Below are positions 54,770 through 64,000 of a stretch of DNA of 64,000 nucleotides, piece after piece. Made by a program: the position numbers and the translations under genes. The DNA comes from Branchinecta lynchi (lineage: Eukaryota; Arthropoda; Branchiopoda; Anostraca; Branchinectidae), in the NCBI GenBank assembly GCA_023053575.1, contig JAKZAP010000011.1, positions 3,596,001 through 3,660,000 of the forward strand, written 5' to 3'. Each line of letters starts with the position of its first letter. Position 1 is the stretch's first letter. Under the pieces are notes generated by a model that was not told the origin of the DNA, did not search any database, and saw nothing but the letters and a program-made list of their open reading frames with translations.

Positions 54770-56640
54770 AGTTTGAAAGTTCACAGGGGTTGACAACTTC
54801 AGTAGTAAGGTACACACTGAAACCAAAAATAGGCCGATCCCAATCGTGAGACAGCTAGGGGACTTGTAAGCAATAATCGGCTGTTAGACCATAATCATCT
54901 TCGACGATGAGGGGTTAGCAACTTTGGTAGTTGGTTTACCTAATCCTATTATTTGTTTCTGGTGTATTTGATCATGAGAACAATTCGGCACCATGTCTAT
55001 CATGGGGAGATGGATGTGTAAGTAAGAATCGGTTGCTAGAACGGGTTAATGAGGGGCTAGAAACTTGTGCAAGTTGGTGCACATTGTATTTGATCTCTGT
55101 AAATCTGAGGGTAAGAAAATTAGCCCCGTGGTCTATATCTGTAACTTATTATTAAGTCTTTGAGGGGTTTGACAAGTTTTAGTGGTAGGGTACACACTCG
55201 AACAAAGGATAGACGGAACCCAATTGTGAGACATGTCAGGGACTTGTAAGTAACCATCGGCTGTTAGACCGTAATCATCTTCGGCGGTGAGGGGTTGCCG
55301 ACTTTTCTTAGGTTGTTCACCTATTTTGTTTCCGGTGTTTCTTAGGATAAGAAAAGTTTGGTTCATGTCCATCAAGGGGAGAGGGACTTGCAAGTAAGAA
55401 TCGGTTGCTAAAGCATTGTCATTTTCATGAGATGCTAGAATGATCTATAATGATGGTCTGATCACTGTAACCTAAAATTAAGTGTTACGCAACGGATACA
55501 AATGTTGATGTAAAAAGTTACGCAATAATTAGTAGAGTGGCAATGGTATTTTTAACCTGAAAAGTAACGGATAGCTTCATAATACCAACTAGATCATATA
55601 AGATAATGTTGCAAGTTTTCACACGTCACGATGTCTATGATTGAAAAGGATAAAGTTCAACTGGCTGCAAAGTCAATTTCGTCCCTACCGATATTGTTTG
55701 TTTTTTTCAACGCTGAGGGATACAATAGTTTGAAAGTTTAGAGGGGTTGACAACTTGAGTGTACAAATGATAATACAAAACAATAAAATAGTTTAGAAAT
55801 AATTAGCAGAGTGGCATCTATGGTATTTTTATCCTGAAAAGTTACAGATAGCTTTATATTACCAACTAGGTTATAAAGATAATGTTCCAAGTTTTCACCA
55901 GTAATGATGTTTACGATTGAAAAGGATAAAGTTCAACTGGCTGCAAAGTCAATTTAGTCCCTACTTAGGATATTCTGTTGTTGTTTTTTTTACTTGTAAA
56001 CAAAAATCGACTGTTAGACGTAATCGTCTTCGGCGATGAGGGGCTTGTAACTTGCTAGGTGCTGTACCTAATAATCCTATTATTTGTTTCTGGTGTATTT
56101 GAATTGAGAAAAATTTGGTACTATGTCTATGACGGGGAGATGGACTTATAATGTAAGTAGGAATCGGTTGCTAGAAGGGGTTCATGAGGGGTTAGAAACT
56201 AGTGCACATTGGTGCACATTTTATCTCATCTCTTCAAATCTGAGGGTAAGAAAATTAGTCTCCATGGCCTATCACTGTAACTTAGAATTAAGTCTTTGAG
56301 GGGTTGCCAACTTCAGTGGTAGGGTACACACTCAAACAAAGAATAGTCGGAGCCCATGAACTGTGAGACAAGTCAGGGATTATTTAATTAGTAGAGTGGC
56401 ATCTATTGTATTTTGATACTAAAAAGCTACGGATAGCTTTATAATACCAACTATGTTATATAAGATAATGTTCCAAGTTTCAACAAGTCACGATGTCTTC
56501 GATTGAAAAGGATAATGTTCGACTGGCTGCAAAGTCAATTTAGTCCCTACCTCCGATATTCTGTTTTTTTTTTCAACGCTGAGGGACAACCATGTGATTA
56601 CAGATTATGTCATTAGTTCAGAAAAAGATCTTCTTAGACT
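54770..56640 (+). repeat. Interleaved tandem array of two modules
   Basis: Module 1 (GGTTGACAACTTCAGTGGTA..ATCGGCTGTTAGACCGTAATC..CTTCGGCGATGAGGGG..AAGAATCGGTTGCTAG) occurs about four times near 54785, 55155, 56010 and 56285, some partial. Module 2 (AGTAGAGTGGCATCTATGGT..GATTGAAAAGGATAAAGTTC AACTGG..) occurs near 55530, 55800 and 56390. The modules alternate irregularly and carry no ORF. This is a decayed complex satellite or nested duplications. Confidence 0.7.
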
Positions 56641-56784
56641 GGAACGTCTCATTTTGAAAACCTCGATGGTTTAACAAATTCAGCATTTAACGTTAGCGAA
56701 GACACAAAGCCAGAGTGCTGCAACACTTCACGTTGCCCAGGCAACGTAGGTCTAGTTATTCTTCAGAACTATTGACGGTCGAGC

Positions 56785-57020
56785 CTGGACTAGTAGTTTG
56801 CCCGGAATCCGGCCAAAAACGTAGTAGATAGTACGTGTAAGGGTAGACACACATGCTGAATCCGTATCCGAACTTGGTTATCTCAGATTGTCTCAATCTG
56901 TCTCAGAATTTTTAATAGTCAAAGTTTTAAGCAGTCTGGTTAAGACCGGACATCTACAAGACCCAACTGTCTGGATCAGATAATAAATGTTTGGGATCCC
57001 ATCGAAACCTTTGGTCTTGT
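56785..57020 (+). mobile_element. Family A 3' fragment
   Basis: The last ~235 bp of family A end TTTGGGATCCCATCGAAACC..TTTGGTCTTGT. It is preceded at 56731 by a half terminus of the 24656-25098 element (GTTGCCCAGGCAACGTAGGT). Confidence 0.75.
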
Positions 57021-57177
57021 AAGTCACGACGTGCAAGCGATCTGGCCACATCGCTTGCACGGGGAAAAAATGTTGTTTCACGATTCAACATATTTTTTTT
57101 TACTCTGTATAAACTAGGATGCTCTTGTAACCTTCTCGTCTACTAATGCACCTAAATATACTCTTATAAAACTTGAC

Positions 57178-57277
57178 GAAAGATCCTTTCCATACCCTTC
57201 TCTTATTGTCCGAAAAGGTAATGAGAAGAAAGATCCTTTCCATACCCTTCTCTTATTGTCCGAAAAGGTAATGAGAA
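57178..57277 (+). repeat. Perfect 2 x 50-bp tandem duplication
   Basis: 57178-57227 and 57228-57277 are identical (GAAAGATCCTTTCCATACCC...TAATGAGAA). Elsewhere in the window repeats are diverged, so this is a recent event. No function is assigned. Confidence 0.9.
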
Positions 57278-57686
57278 GATCTCTTATACCCCTCCGAATG
57301 TTCTGCAGTCGAGGACATGCTGCTTGGAACACTGTTTCCCGGTTAGAGAGGCGAAGGCGTTGGCAAGGTCCCGTTGGATCTTCTTAGGAGATTCAATCCA
57401 TTTTCCTTCGTAATTAGTCAGTTTAAGTGGAAAAGCAAAGCTTTTCAGTTATGTTGGCATTTGATTATGGAAATGGGGGTTTGTTTTCTTTAGGAAGAAA
57501 CACTGTCTGAAAAGCTACTTTGTTTAGTTGAATTTTAATTAGAGATGTAAAATGGAATGTCTAACGGAAGATGCGATATGCGAAAACATTTCCCACTTGA
57601 AGATTTTTAGCTCCGCTATGTAAGATAGTTCCCATTTTCTTCTAGTTCCGCCGAAAGCCTTTTAAGAGGTGTATTGTTGATTAGAT
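57278..57686. other. Unassigned
   Basis: The plus strand has short open frames (SRLERRRRWQGP near 57340) without support. Nothing is called. Confidence 0.35.
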
Positions 57687-57920
57687 TTGTTTGCTCTAAT
57701 AGCCAAGGGCAAACACATCCAATTGCCACCTATGCCCAACCTTGCCGACTGTTTTATGTTATCAAAGCAACTCTACCTCGTCACGCAGCACATTGATCCT
57801 TCATTCGCCAGTCTTTCCGAATATTTGCAATCTTCGGTCAAACTTTCACATTTACAAATTAAATGCTTTGGTTTCTCATTCGTAGGCTACTACCACGCAT
57901 CGGACAAGAGCTAGGACCAG
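57687..57920 (-). pseudogene. Reverse LINE C-terminal fragment
   Basis: On the minus strand the frame reads KHLICKCESLTEDCRY, then ERLANEGSMCCVTRSSFDN and IKQSARL. It aligns with 30598-30780 (CECENLNE...IKQLARF). Both are 5'-truncated ORF2 tails of one LINE family. Confidence 0.55.
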
Positions 57921-58816
57921 ACCGACCCTTTGCCCTCCCAATATACCCCTTCCCTAGTGGCACGACTGTCTGACCTACAACTAATCAAATCCTTTATTTC
58001 CTCCCGTTTCAAATAAATATAAACCGGCATCGCCGACAGCGCTCGTAGTGGTCTGACGATGTGTTGTAATGAGAATGTTATGCTTTAGTTGTACGAACAA
58101 AAAGAAAACCCTTCTGAGACTGAAAATAATCGGACTTTTCTGCCCAAGTCTTTCAGTCAAGGTTGGCCTAAAGTACTCAGGCCAGGGGAGTGAGAGCCCT
58201 CATTTCAACTACTTCTGAATCGCAGTATGCGACTCGCACGTACCGACAAAAATAAACTGTTTCCACTTCGCGGCAACGGTGCACATTCCCCACCAGCAAA
58301 TAATAGAGCCGGTGTAAAACTATCTGCAATGCATCAGCTGAAATTATTCTTGTAATCAAAATTTGTATATGCATAAATTCACAGCCTGAGCTTTTAATTT
58401 CAGCTTTCGCCAAAGATGAAAGCTTCCAACCCCTGTACCCCGGACAAATTAAAGCAAGCGCCGCAGGTGACATTTTTTAAATCTGCCTTTGTCTCGCAAG
58501 ATATTACGACTTACGGTGCCATACAAATTCTAGCCTTTAATGTGCTTCAGATCTAAAAAATTCCAAGCCAATCGCCGAATAAATTACACACCGTTCTTCT
58601 AAGTAGAGAATACTACGACATGCGCCGCAGCCGATATTTTGTGAAACGCCGAGGAGCAGAGTGTCTTTTAGGGAACCGAAGGAAAAGTAAAGAATAGCTG
58701 TGACATCTGGCCGTCGAAAAAAGTGATGAAATAGTAGCCATCAAAAATAAAGTACACACACAATAGATTTGTTCCGAATTTATAGCAAAAAAAAGCAGAT
58801 TTGCCAGTGTATTTAA
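57921..58816. other. Unassigned intergenic DNA
   Basis: Frames of 76-98 codons on the minus strand (58177-58473 and 58613-58843) lack domains and splice support. Nothing is called. Confidence 0.35.
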
Positions 58817-61047
58817 AGCAAGAGCTACGAGCTCATATTGCACTTCTTACGAGTAGGTGGTGTGAGAACCGGGAAAGTAAATCTGAGCATTTTTCTGAAA
58901 TTCCGGTACCTCTTTCAACCGTGGTCGGATCCGGTCCGGATCCTAATATATGCCATCTAAGACATAAGATCTCTCTACTTTCCCAGTTTCATTCAAGTCA
59001 CTGCACTCGTTTAACCACTATGCGAGCTACAACATTTTCCGGACTCTCCCTCCGACTCGGCCTTTCCGAAATTTCCGACTTCAAATTTCCGACTCCCGCT
59101 TCATCCTCCTCCTACTTTGGTCGGATCCAGTTCAGACGCCAAATGACAAATCTAGGTCGCATAAACTTGGTACTGTCCAACTTGCATCCCGTTCGGCCTA
59201 TCCGTTTGGTTTTTGTGAATGTCACAACGTTTTCTGACCCCCCCCCCCCACCTACTCCCCCAACCGTGGCCGCATGGGGTTTGGACACTTGCTTTGCATA
59301 TCGAGGTCATCAATTCTTATCAAGTTTCACTTGAATCGGACCATTTGTTCGCAACCTACGGAAGTCAGGCTATTTCCGGATTCCTCCTCCCTCAACTCCC
59401 CAAAAATGGTCTGATTCAGGAACGGAAGTCTTCCTAGGGCATTGTGTCGGTTTGTTCGGATTACTAATGTCGGCCAAATTTTTATCGTCCTTAGCGCATC
59501 TGGAAGTATCCAAACTCGCGATCACCGGAATTCTGGGAAACCCCCTCCAACTCCCCCACAGAGCCCCGATAAGATCTTTTTCTGTAAAATTACGTATCTA
59601 GGGCTAGTGCATGTTCTTCCGACCAAGTTTCATTCCGATCCCTGCGCTCTAAGCGTTTAGAAAAATTTCCGGTTCCCCCCTCAAACTAACCCAATGTCAC
59701 CGGATCCGGTCCGGAGTTAAAATGGGACGTTTGAGGCACGAGATGTTTCTAAATATCAAGTTTTATTTAATACGTTCAATAGCTGAGCTTCCAACTAGAT
59801 TCCGGATTCCATATCCCTCTCACTCCCCCCCCCCCCTCCGATGATCGGATCGGGGAAATTACATTGTCAAGTCAATCTGTTTGCGTCCTTGATAAGGCTG
59901 TCAAGTTTCATCTCCTAGCACATTAGGAAGTACCGAAGTTGCCGGGGTCACTAGAAATTCAGCCCCCCTCCCCAACTCCCCCACAGTGACCGGATCCGGT
60001 CCGTTTGTGTCATCCACGTATCTAGGACTTCTGCTTGTTCTTCCCACCAATTTTCATCCGGGACCCTCCACTCTAAGCGTTTCCCAAGACTTCTGGCTGC
60101 CCCCTCCAACTTCCCACAATGTCACCGGATCCGGTCCAGATTTAAATTCACATTTCTGAGATACGAGGTCTTTCTATATATCAAGTTTCATTTAGGTCCG
60201 ATCACTCGTTCGTAAGTTAAAAATACCTCACTGTTCGGAGTCCCTCTCCCTCCACGCTCTCCCCCAACTCCCCCACAGTGAGCCGATCCGGTCCGGTTAC
60301 ATCAATCACACATCTAGGACTTGTGCTTCTTCTTCCCGATGAAAAGTTTATCTCAAAATAGTACTATGAAGTAGTACGAAAAAGTAGCATGAAGTAGTAA
60401 CGATGCTACTAAATGCTTCTACTTCAAGGCTACCGTGTTATTGCATACTACTATATGTTACTATTAGCGAGACCTTATGCTACATTGGCAAAACAGGATG
60501 CTACTGGATACTACTACATAAGATTGGACCAGTCTGAGGCACATTAAATGATAGTATTCTTTGCTATTACATAGTTATACATGCAACGTTTTCGTACCAC
60601 TACCATACTACTACGCAGGCTACAAATTTTTCATCGGGTTTCCACCAAGTTTCATCCCTATCTCTCCAGTTTAAGCCTTTCCCAAGATTCCCGGATCTCC
60701 CCCTCCAACTCCCCCCAATGTCACCGGATCCGATCCGGATTTAAAATGGGACGTCTGAGACACGATGTCTTTCTATGTATCAAGTTTCATTAAGATCCGA
60801 TCACCCGGTCGTAAGTAGAAAATACCTAATTTTTTCGGATTCCCCCTCCCTCCACTCCCCCCCCCCAGATGCTCGGATCGGAGAAGTGAGTATCCCAACT
60901 TAATGATTTTGGGGTACCTGATATGCCTGCCAAGTTTCACTGTCCTAGCTTATGTGGAAGTGCCCGAACTAGCAAGACCTGGACAGCGACCGACCGACGG
61001 ACAGAAATTGCGATCGCTATATGGCTTTGGACAAGTGCCATACAAAA
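58817..61047 (-). mobile_element. Family B element, copy 5 (reverse, both ends present)
   Basis: The left limit AGAGCTACGAGCTCATATTG is the 3' hairpin end. The right limit GCGATCGCTATATGGCTTTG with GACAAGTGCCATA is the 5' hairpin end. The body is reverse ~140-bp parts (CCAAGTTTCATC, CCCCACAGTG, GGATCCGGTCC). 60335-60638 is an inserted MITE. With copy 1 it fixes both family ends. Open frames reflect the repeats. Confidence 0.78.
60335..60638. mobile_element. TACTA-rich MITE, copy 2, inside family B
   Basis: CCCGATGAAAAGTTTATCTC at the left and ACAAATTTTTCATCGGG at the right are inverted. The element is a reverse copy of 25362-25659. It interrupts TTGTTCTTCCCACCAAGTTT of family B. No long target duplication is seen. 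Confidence 0.75.
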
Positions 61048-61152
61048 ATAAAAAATCTGGATTCACGGCTATAACAAACTTTTGGTCTTCGCCCGACAGG
61101 AGTTAACAGATTCGGATTTGACTTTTTATGTTGAGAAAGACGCCGACGAGAC

Positions 61153-61264
61153 TTAAGTTGCGTTTTTTTTGTAGTTTTACTGTAGTTTTGACGTACTTTC
61201 ATAGCTAAAACCAAAGTACGACAAACTACTATGAAACTATATCCGAAAAACTGCAACTTTAACT
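61153..61264. mobile_element. ~110-bp MITE with AGTTGC ends
   Basis: TTAAGTTGCGTTTTT at the left is mirrored by AAAAACTGCAACTTTAA at the right. The interior keeps partial inverted symmetry (GTAGTTTTACTGTAGTTTT / AAACTACTATGAAACTAT). TTAA-like edges suggest a TTAA-targeting family. Confidence 0.5.
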
Positions 61265-61365
61265 AGTTTGCAGCATTTGATTCCTCCTAAGAAAATCAAA
61301 ACGTGCTTAAAACTTTCGTCTTTCGCACGATAGAAAGACTATCTTTCCCCAATGCAGAATATTAA

Positions 61366-61598
61366 AGCACATCTGAAAAGCTCCTGTCTGCTTCCATCTT
61401 TTTCTGCGACCTTACCACCAAACTAGGCTCAAGTCTCAATACGCGACAGAAGATGCTACACACATACACAGCAATTGAAGAACGAGAAGTTCGCTTTCAG
61501 AATACCTTAACATAAAAAGATATAATTATCGAGTTGTAGGAGTGTCCTGATATGTTTCATAAGGCTGTGGAATTTTACGAAGGCTTTTCAGATGTGCT
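61366..61598. mobile_element. TTAA-type MITE, second family
   Basis: AGCACATCTGAAAAGC and GCTTTTCAGATGTGCT are perfect inverted ends flanked by TTAA (61362-61365 and 61599-61602). The 233-bp element has no ORF. The ends are related to AGGACACCTGAA of the other TTAA MITE, so a common transposase is plausible. Confidence 0.8.
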
Positions 61599-61883
61599 TT
61601 AATACTAGCATAGAGGCCAAAAGTTTACCTCCCGACTTGAATGAGCTATTGCAGCGTCTGTGGAACCTCGCTTTGATCGACATTTTCCCACTGTTCGGGG
61701 TACACTTGTATCTCGGGCTTCCTGTCATTTAAATTCTGATGGCTTTTCCATTTTGTTTAAAAATTCTATGCCTTCTTTTGCACTTGTAGTCAAAGTTTTG
61801 ACCAACAATCTATGCACACAACCTTGTCTCTCGCTTTTGGTCTATAAGGTTTGTTCATGTTATCCAGTCAGCCTTCACTTTAA

Positions 61884-62664
61884 AGGACACCTGAATGAAG
61901 AGTACCAAGTATCATCCCTATCTGTATGACTTCCGTTAACATTGCCTGCAGAAAACCCAATCCAAATACGAAATAGTGTTTCCAAGCTATGATTTTTGCT
62001 GCATTTTGCATCTGTCCTTATTTCAGTAACAAACAATTTTAGAAATGAACAAATGTCTCCAATCAACCCTTCTTGTTGAATATTTTTTAACCAGTTAAGC
62101 CCAAACATATATCTAGAAGAATTCCAATACGATCAGGCCAGCGCTGTACAGGATTTGAATGAATTGCGCTTTTTGTCTTGGAGTCTGCATGTGCAAACCT
62201 CCAGAAGTGAACATCCCTTCCCCCTCCTTATGAAAACACAAGAAACCGACAGGAGAGGGTCGCAAGTTCAAAGGTTCCAAAGTTGTCCCCCGTACCTGCA
62301 ACACATACGCGGTACCAAAAAAGCTTCGTTCCGAGTTTCACCAAAATTTATAATGATGGTGGTAGCTGTCTGTGATATTATCCCAACGTCCGTGTTCTGT
62401 TTTTGGTTTTTATTTATATATTATAATAGGTCTCTGATGACGAATTGACAATTAATTGTATAGACTATAAAATGTGCATTATACTTGACGTAATACCCAA
62501 ATTTGGCATTGCCATGATAGTGGTTTTTTGAAATAAATTCGTTACTTACTTACTTACCCTATTTTGAAAACGTCACGCTCAGGAGAAGAATGCTCTCCGT
62601 GCCCATGTCTGTAAATGCATTCTCCATGGTGTCTTCAAGTATGGTTTCATTGTTCAGATGTCCT
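61884..62664. mobile_element. TTAA-type MITE, copy 2, split by a retroposon
   Basis: TTAA at 61880-61883 and 62665-62668 flanks AGGACACCTGAATGAAG and its inverse. It is a reverse copy of 24004-24428 carrying the 338-bp insertion at 62219-62556. Confidence 0.85.
62219..62556 (+). mobile_element. Retroposon with (ACTT)n tail nested in the TTAA MITE
   Basis: CCCT direct repeats (62215-62218 and 62557-62560) flank the insert, and MITE copy 1 gives the empty site (ATCCCTATTTTG in reverse). The 3' part matches 10100-10347 and ends GAAATAAATTCGTTACTTAC. Near the 5' end, AGGGTCGCAAGTTCAAAGG looks a little like a pol III B box, so it may be a SINE. Confidence 0.8.
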
Positions 62665-62668
62665 TTAA

Positions 62669-63593
62669 CAACTAAACTATTGTAATTTTGACATGGAAAA
62701 AACTGAAAGATCTATAAAGTGAGACAGATTCAAATCACATGGGAGTAAAGCAGGTAGGCAAATTGATGCGATCATGAATCATGTTTCCGACTCAACAGGT
62801 TTATGAAACCTGGTTTAAACGACTCGGCTTGGTTTTGACGGGGACGGGTTTACGACTGAAGCGGGGTAGTGCCAAAATTAACAATTTTTGTTTAAACGAC
62901 TCGGATTGTCTTTGACTGGTATGAATGCCCAGGACCTCGGCGAGGCCAAAATAAACGACTGATATGACTTAGCAAAGGTTGGGGAGGGGTCACTCCTCCC
63001 TTCGGGCCACCCCTGCTTGCAATCCCTATTACCATTGTGGAAATCGTGGAGTGATGATAATAAAGATTCGATAATTTAGAGCTCTTTCTTTATACTTTTG
63101 TTTATATTTAGTGCGATAGTATATGCTTATAATGGCTCTTGCTGAATTAGATAAAGAAATAATAAAAAATGACATACCGAGACAATTCTGCCATTGTTCT
63201 TCACCAACGTTACAACGATACCAAAATCCTTACTAAGCAAATACCCCTATAGGATATACTGTAGTGAAATAGTGCAGGCTTCCGTTTCAGCTTTATGCTG
63301 TCTCTGAAAATGATCGCGACCATCAGGAATTCATCTTATGGGACATAATCCCAAGTTTCTCGAGTCGTTTACTGGTCGTGGAAATTTCCTTCAGCACTTC
63401 CCGGAGAACAGCCCAGAATTGCTGATCAGGTTTCTTTCTCGTTGGCTCCCTGGGTGGCCATAAACGCGATGGAACTTCTTGTCGTTAAAAATGGAATTAT
63501 GTTTAACGGCCCCTAGAAACTTGTGTTCGGGGATTTAACGATTCCTTCATATTTGTGCCTCGGGCACAGCCGCATTTTAAACATCTTCGCAGC
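62669..63593. other. Unassigned
   Basis: A pair of related segments (TTTAAACGACTCGGCTTGGT..TTTGACG and TTTAAACGACTCGGATTGTC..TTTGACT) lies near 62815 and 62890. Nothing else is recognised. Confidence 0.4.
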
Positions 63594-64000
63594 GTTTTGG
63601 GATACCAAAACGTAAGGGGAGGGATACCTATGACATCGCATAAGTTGTCCGTCTGACCGTCTGTCTGTGAGCACGATAACTATGGAAGGGAATGAGATAT
63701 TTTGATGAGACTTGGTGTGAGGATTCTTTGAGTCAAGAGAAAGGTCGAGTTCGTAGATGGTTTCTGTAGCCATACATTTTGGGGGTGGGGTTTCATTTTA
63801 AGGGGCAAATATAAATATTTTATAAAAGCTAATTAGATAGTCAATTTAGGGGTAAGGGAACACGCTGACAGGTAGTTCACCCAGAATCCGGCAAAAACCG
63901 GAAAATTTGTAAAAAGTAAAAGTTGAATCTGAAGTAAGAAGTCCTGCTGAAAAAGTTGCCGTAAGTTGCCAAAAACTCTAAAGCGATAACATTATTTTTC
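63594..64000 (+). mobile_element. Family A element, copy 5 (cut by window edge)
   Basis: TTTTGGGATACCAAAACGTA begins a 5' end like copies 1-4, followed by GTCCGTCTGACCGTCTGTCT and GATGAGACTTGGTGTGAGGA. Units with CCGGCAAAAACCGGAAAA follow until the window ends. Confidence 0.75.

Noticed and set aside
58801..59334. 177-codon plus frame
   Set aside because: It lies in reverse family B copy 5 and contains C-run-derived poly-Pro.
62250..62300. Possible tRNA gene or pol III B box
   Set aside because: Only a weak B-box likeness, with no cloverleaf or A box. Recorded as part of a retroposon, not as a tRNA.
1..64000. CRISPR arrays, operons, prokaryotic promoters
   Set aside because: The sequence is eukaryotic. 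Repeats are diverged transposon units without regular short spacers.

Overview
This is nuclear DNA of an animal, most likely an invertebrate. There are no bacterial-style operons and no long intact ORFs. Coding-looking pieces are short, bounded by AG...GT splice sites, and separated by introns of up to tens of kb. Most of the window is transposable-element sequence: CR1/L2-like LINE fragments, retroposon 3' ends with different microsatellite tails, hAT-type and TTAA-type MITEs, long inverted-repeat elements, an LTR element, and two abundant families built from ~135-140 bp units. I cannot name the species. No rRNA, tRNA or CRISPR array was seen.

The only gene I can argue for lies on the + strand from about 8.5 to 50.5 kb. 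It has a signal-peptide exon (8518-8703), a short N-glycosylated exon (23582-23690), an acidic linker exon (46596-46685) and a transmembrane exon (50169-50303, reading on to a stop at 50462). The order signal peptide, Cys-x3-Cys, FS-x-C plus N-x-T, acidic linker, C-L-S-x-x-S-G and TM helix resembles the TMEM59/TMEM59L (DCF1/BSMAP) family. The central exons were not found. Two further open segments with splice signals, 36152-36458 (+) and 32384-32586 (-), are unassigned.

Layout: 0-8.5 kb, a 604-bp foldback element, family A copies and retroposons. 8.5-23.6 kb, intron 1, with several MITEs and a LINE (about 13.56-23.2 kb) split by a 6-kb foldback element and by a family A element. 23.7-46.6 kb, the middle introns, with family B, LINE tails, MITEs, two copies of a ~400-bp repeat around a family A copy, and a young LTR element without genes (40796-45608). 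46.7-50.2 kb, the last long intron, with family B. 50.5-64 kb, apparently intergenic, with two reverse family B copies, a mixed tandem array, MITEs and a family A copy cut by the window edge.

Family A is bounded by GGGATCCC palindromes, and one copy splits a LINE ORF with no clear target duplication. Family B has hairpin termini and a three-part repeat unit. Both carry the box GATGAAACTTGG and start next to GTCC-rich DNA, so they may be related non-autonomous elements. A Helentron/'pearl'-like origin is a hypothesis only. A recurrent motif with a hammerhead-like core (CTGANGA...GAAA), once inside a perfect 101-bp inverted repeat, is the other signal most worth testing.
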